Shown here: positions 62,743-64,000 of the stretch, one piece after another
Position numbering within the stretch: position 1 is the first letter of the stretch
Layout of the letters: each line of letters opens with the position of its first letter
Origin: Sphingobacteriaceae bacterium
Lineage (GTDB): Bacteria > Bacteroidota > Bacteroidia > B-17B0 > Aurantibacillaceae
NCBI GenBank assembly: GCA_016715905.1
Contig: JADJXI010000003.1
Coordinates: forward strand, 806,001-870,000
DNA: 64,000 nucleotides
Reading direction: 5' to 3'
The notes under the pieces: model-generated
Databases searched by the model: none
What the model was told of the DNA's origin: nothing
The model's input: only the letters and a program-made list of their open reading frames with translations
Program-made: the position numbers and the translations under genes

Positions 62743-63732
62743 ATGAGAGCAAATAGAACTTTTGATAATTATAAATGCGCCGTTTTAGGTTTGGTTACCG
62801 TTTTACTGGTTAGTTGCGGTGAGAACACTTCAGAAAAACCAATTTATACGGAAGAGGCCTTAGGAGAGGCTCTTTTTTTCGATCCTATTTTGTCAAGAGA
62901 TACCAGTGTGAGTTGCGCCACTTGTCACAAAGCCGAGTTAGCATTTGCAGATAACACACCAACCAGCAAAGGGGTATTTGGGAGAAGTGGGAATCGTAAT
63001 ACGCCATCGGCTATGAACCAAACCGATCGAAATTTTTATTTTTGGGATGGAAGAGCAGAAACTTTAGAAGAACAGGCATTAGGACCTATCGAAAATCCGG
63101 TTGAAATGGATTTGCCTTTAAGTATTGCCATTCAACGTCTCTTAAAAAGTGAGAAATATAAAAAAGCTTTTCAACAGGTTTATGGAAAAGATCCAAGTAT
63201 TTCCTTACTGGCGCAGGCTATTGCTAATTATGAACGCACCTTGGATACCGGAAATAGTCCATTCGATAAATACATGAGAGGAAAAGATACCACTCAGTTT
63301 TCGGAAAGTGCTAAACGTGGTTTAACCATTTTTAATGAGAAGGGAAAGTGTTTTGACTGCCATTTTGGAGTGGATTTTACCGGAAACGACCAGTTTAAGA
63401 ATATTGGAATTTATAACGGGAAAGATTTAAATGATAAAGGTAGATATGATGTAACCCAAAAAGAAAGTGATTTGGGCAAGTTTAAAATACCTGGATTAAG
63501 AAATATTGCCTTAACGGCGCCATACATGCATAATGGAATGCACAAAACCTTGAGAGAGGTGATTGATTATTACGATACGCCGGATAAATTTATAAATAAC
63601 AGTATAAACAGAGATACTTTACTAAGTAAGCCTTTAGGACTGAGCGAAGGAGAGAAAAAAGATTTAGAAAATTTTCTTTTGAGTTTAACAGATGAGCGTT
63701 TTACCAAAAAAGAAAATAAGGAAGATAAGTAG
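62743..63732 (+). CDS. Di-haem cytochrome c peroxidase, lipoprotein
   Basis: A 329-residue di-haem peroxidase of the MauG/CcpA type that reduces hydrogen peroxide in the periplasm. The lipobox LVSC at 22-25 shows a lipoprotein, likely anchored by Cys25. Two haem-binding motifs are seen: CATCH at 58-62 and CFDCH at 203-207. Between them are GNRNTPSAMNQTDRNFYFWDGRAETL (read as NTPSAMNQ and FWDGRAETLEEQ) and GPIENPVEM, the family signatures. The last helix has GLRNIALTAPYMHNG. It is monocistronic and divergent from the CPBP operon. Confidence 0.95.
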   Translation: MRANRTFDNYKCAVLGLVTVLLVSCGENTSEKPIYTEEALGEALFFDPILSRDTSVSCATCHKAELAFADNTPTSKGVFGRSGNRNTPSAMNQTDRNFYFWDGRAETLEEQALGPIENPVEMDLPLSIAIQRLLKSEKYKKAFQQVYGKDPSISLLAQAIANYERTLDTGNSPFDKYMRGKDTTQFSESAKRGLTIFNEKGKCFDCHFGVDFTGNDQFKNIGIYNGKDLNDKGRYDVTQKESDLGKFKIPGLRNIALTAPYMHNGMHKTLREVIDYYDTPDKFINNSINRDTLLSKPLGLSEGEKKDLENFLLSLTDERFTKKENKEDK

Positions 63733-63829
63733 CAAGCCGAATTAAACTCTACGGATTGAATAGAATTTTCGATTTGAATAATAATTAAACCAAACGGTAA
63801 GAGGCTTTCTGATGTGCAGTATGAATGAA

Positions 63830-64000
63830 TTAACTGAAACTTCGGTGTTCAACCTTGTTCAACTCCTCTTTACTGAGTGATTTGAAATAATCGTAAGTTA
63901 TTTTTAAACCTTCTGCTCTTTTTATTTTTGGTTCCCAGCCTAATATTTTTTTAGCGAGAGAAATATCGGGTTTACGCTGTTTAGGATCATCTTTAGGTAG
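63830..64000 (-). CDS. UDP-glucuronate decarboxylase-like SDR enzyme, C-terminal end (partial)
   Basis: The minus strand codes 56 residues then a stop at 63830-63832. The stretch LPKDDPKQRKPDISLAKKILGW followed by EPKIKRAEGLKITYDYF is the C-terminal signature of UDP-glucuronate decarboxylase / dTDP-glucose dehydratase-type SDR enzymes (PxDDPxxRxPDIxxAxxxLGWxPxxxLxxGL). The rest lies beyond the window. It makes nucleotide sugars such as UDP-xylose; UDP-glucuronate decarboxylase is the best guess because of the PDIxxA form. Confidence 0.8.
   Translation of the reverse strand, partial: LPKDDPKQRKPDISLAKKILGWEPKIKRAEGLKITYDYFKSLSKEELNKVEHRSFS

Overview
The window looks like chromosomal core sequence from a low-GC member of the Bacteroidota. 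Five signs point there: C-terminal type 9 secretion (T9SS type A) sorting domains, a PorE-like protein, a long-form NusB, a split atpD-atpC locus with a short epsilon subunit, and promoters of the TTTG / TAnnTTTG type with almost no Shine-Dalgarno sequences. I cannot name the family or genus. No plasmid, phage, transposase, CRISPR array, rRNA or tRNA was seen.

Layout. 1-5.2 kb: the start of an exported protein (partial), an S8 subtilase exported by T9SS, prmC, nusB and an amino-acid dehydrogenase. 5.4-12 kb: acyl-CoA thioesterase, rpe, a TPR/membrane signalling protein beside a membrane SpoIIE-type phosphatase, and htpG, followed by a 0.5 kb repeat-rich intergenic region. 12.4-21.9 kb: one minus-strand run of gyrA, an M16 peptidase and three exported TPR proteins. 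22-31.6 kb: clpC, an acyltransferase, a large M1 peptidase carrying an outer-membrane barrel, a carboxypeptidase-regulatory/coiled-coil protein, and the rpsF-rpsR-rplI operon. 31.7-41.4 kb: apaG, a TPR protein, an SPFH protein, a frameshifted M43 metalloprotease (T9SS cargo), comEC, a DUF2027/Smr protein, and two genes for surface glycan synthesis (DegT aminotransferase, sugar transferase). 41.4-52.2 kb: a STAS-like protein, recG, two small unknowns, a histidine kinase, atpD-atpC, ribF, an LRR protein and a PD40/SPOR protein. 52.2-64 kb: frr, cysteine desulfurase and glmM; a TM2 protein and asnB; a tight CPBP protease - M61 peptidase - PorE-like operon; a di-haem cytochrome c peroxidase; and the end of a UDP-glucuronate decarboxylase-like gene.

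How the genes work together. Most are housekeeping: translation and its maturation (prmC, frr, rpsF/rpsR/rplI, nusB), protein quality control (htpG, clpC), DNA topology and repair (gyrA, recG, comEC), energy (atpD/atpC), cofactors (ribF, cysteine desulfurase) and envelope precursors (glmM, DegT, sugar transferase). The lineage-specific layer concerns the envelope: T9SS cargo proteases, two PorE-architecture proteins that end in different peptidoglycan-binding modules, membrane and exported proteases, and many exported TPR proteins.

The points I find most worth a second look are: a full AGGAGG ribosome-binding site before rplI inside the bS6/bS18 operon; the M1 peptidase with an Omp85-like C-terminal barrel; the catalytic-domain-less TPR partner next to the SpoIIE phosphatase; the paired PorE-like proteins; a GyrA with alanine at the quinolone-contact serine; and a single-base frameshift in the M43 protease. 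I found no clear new defence or mobile system.
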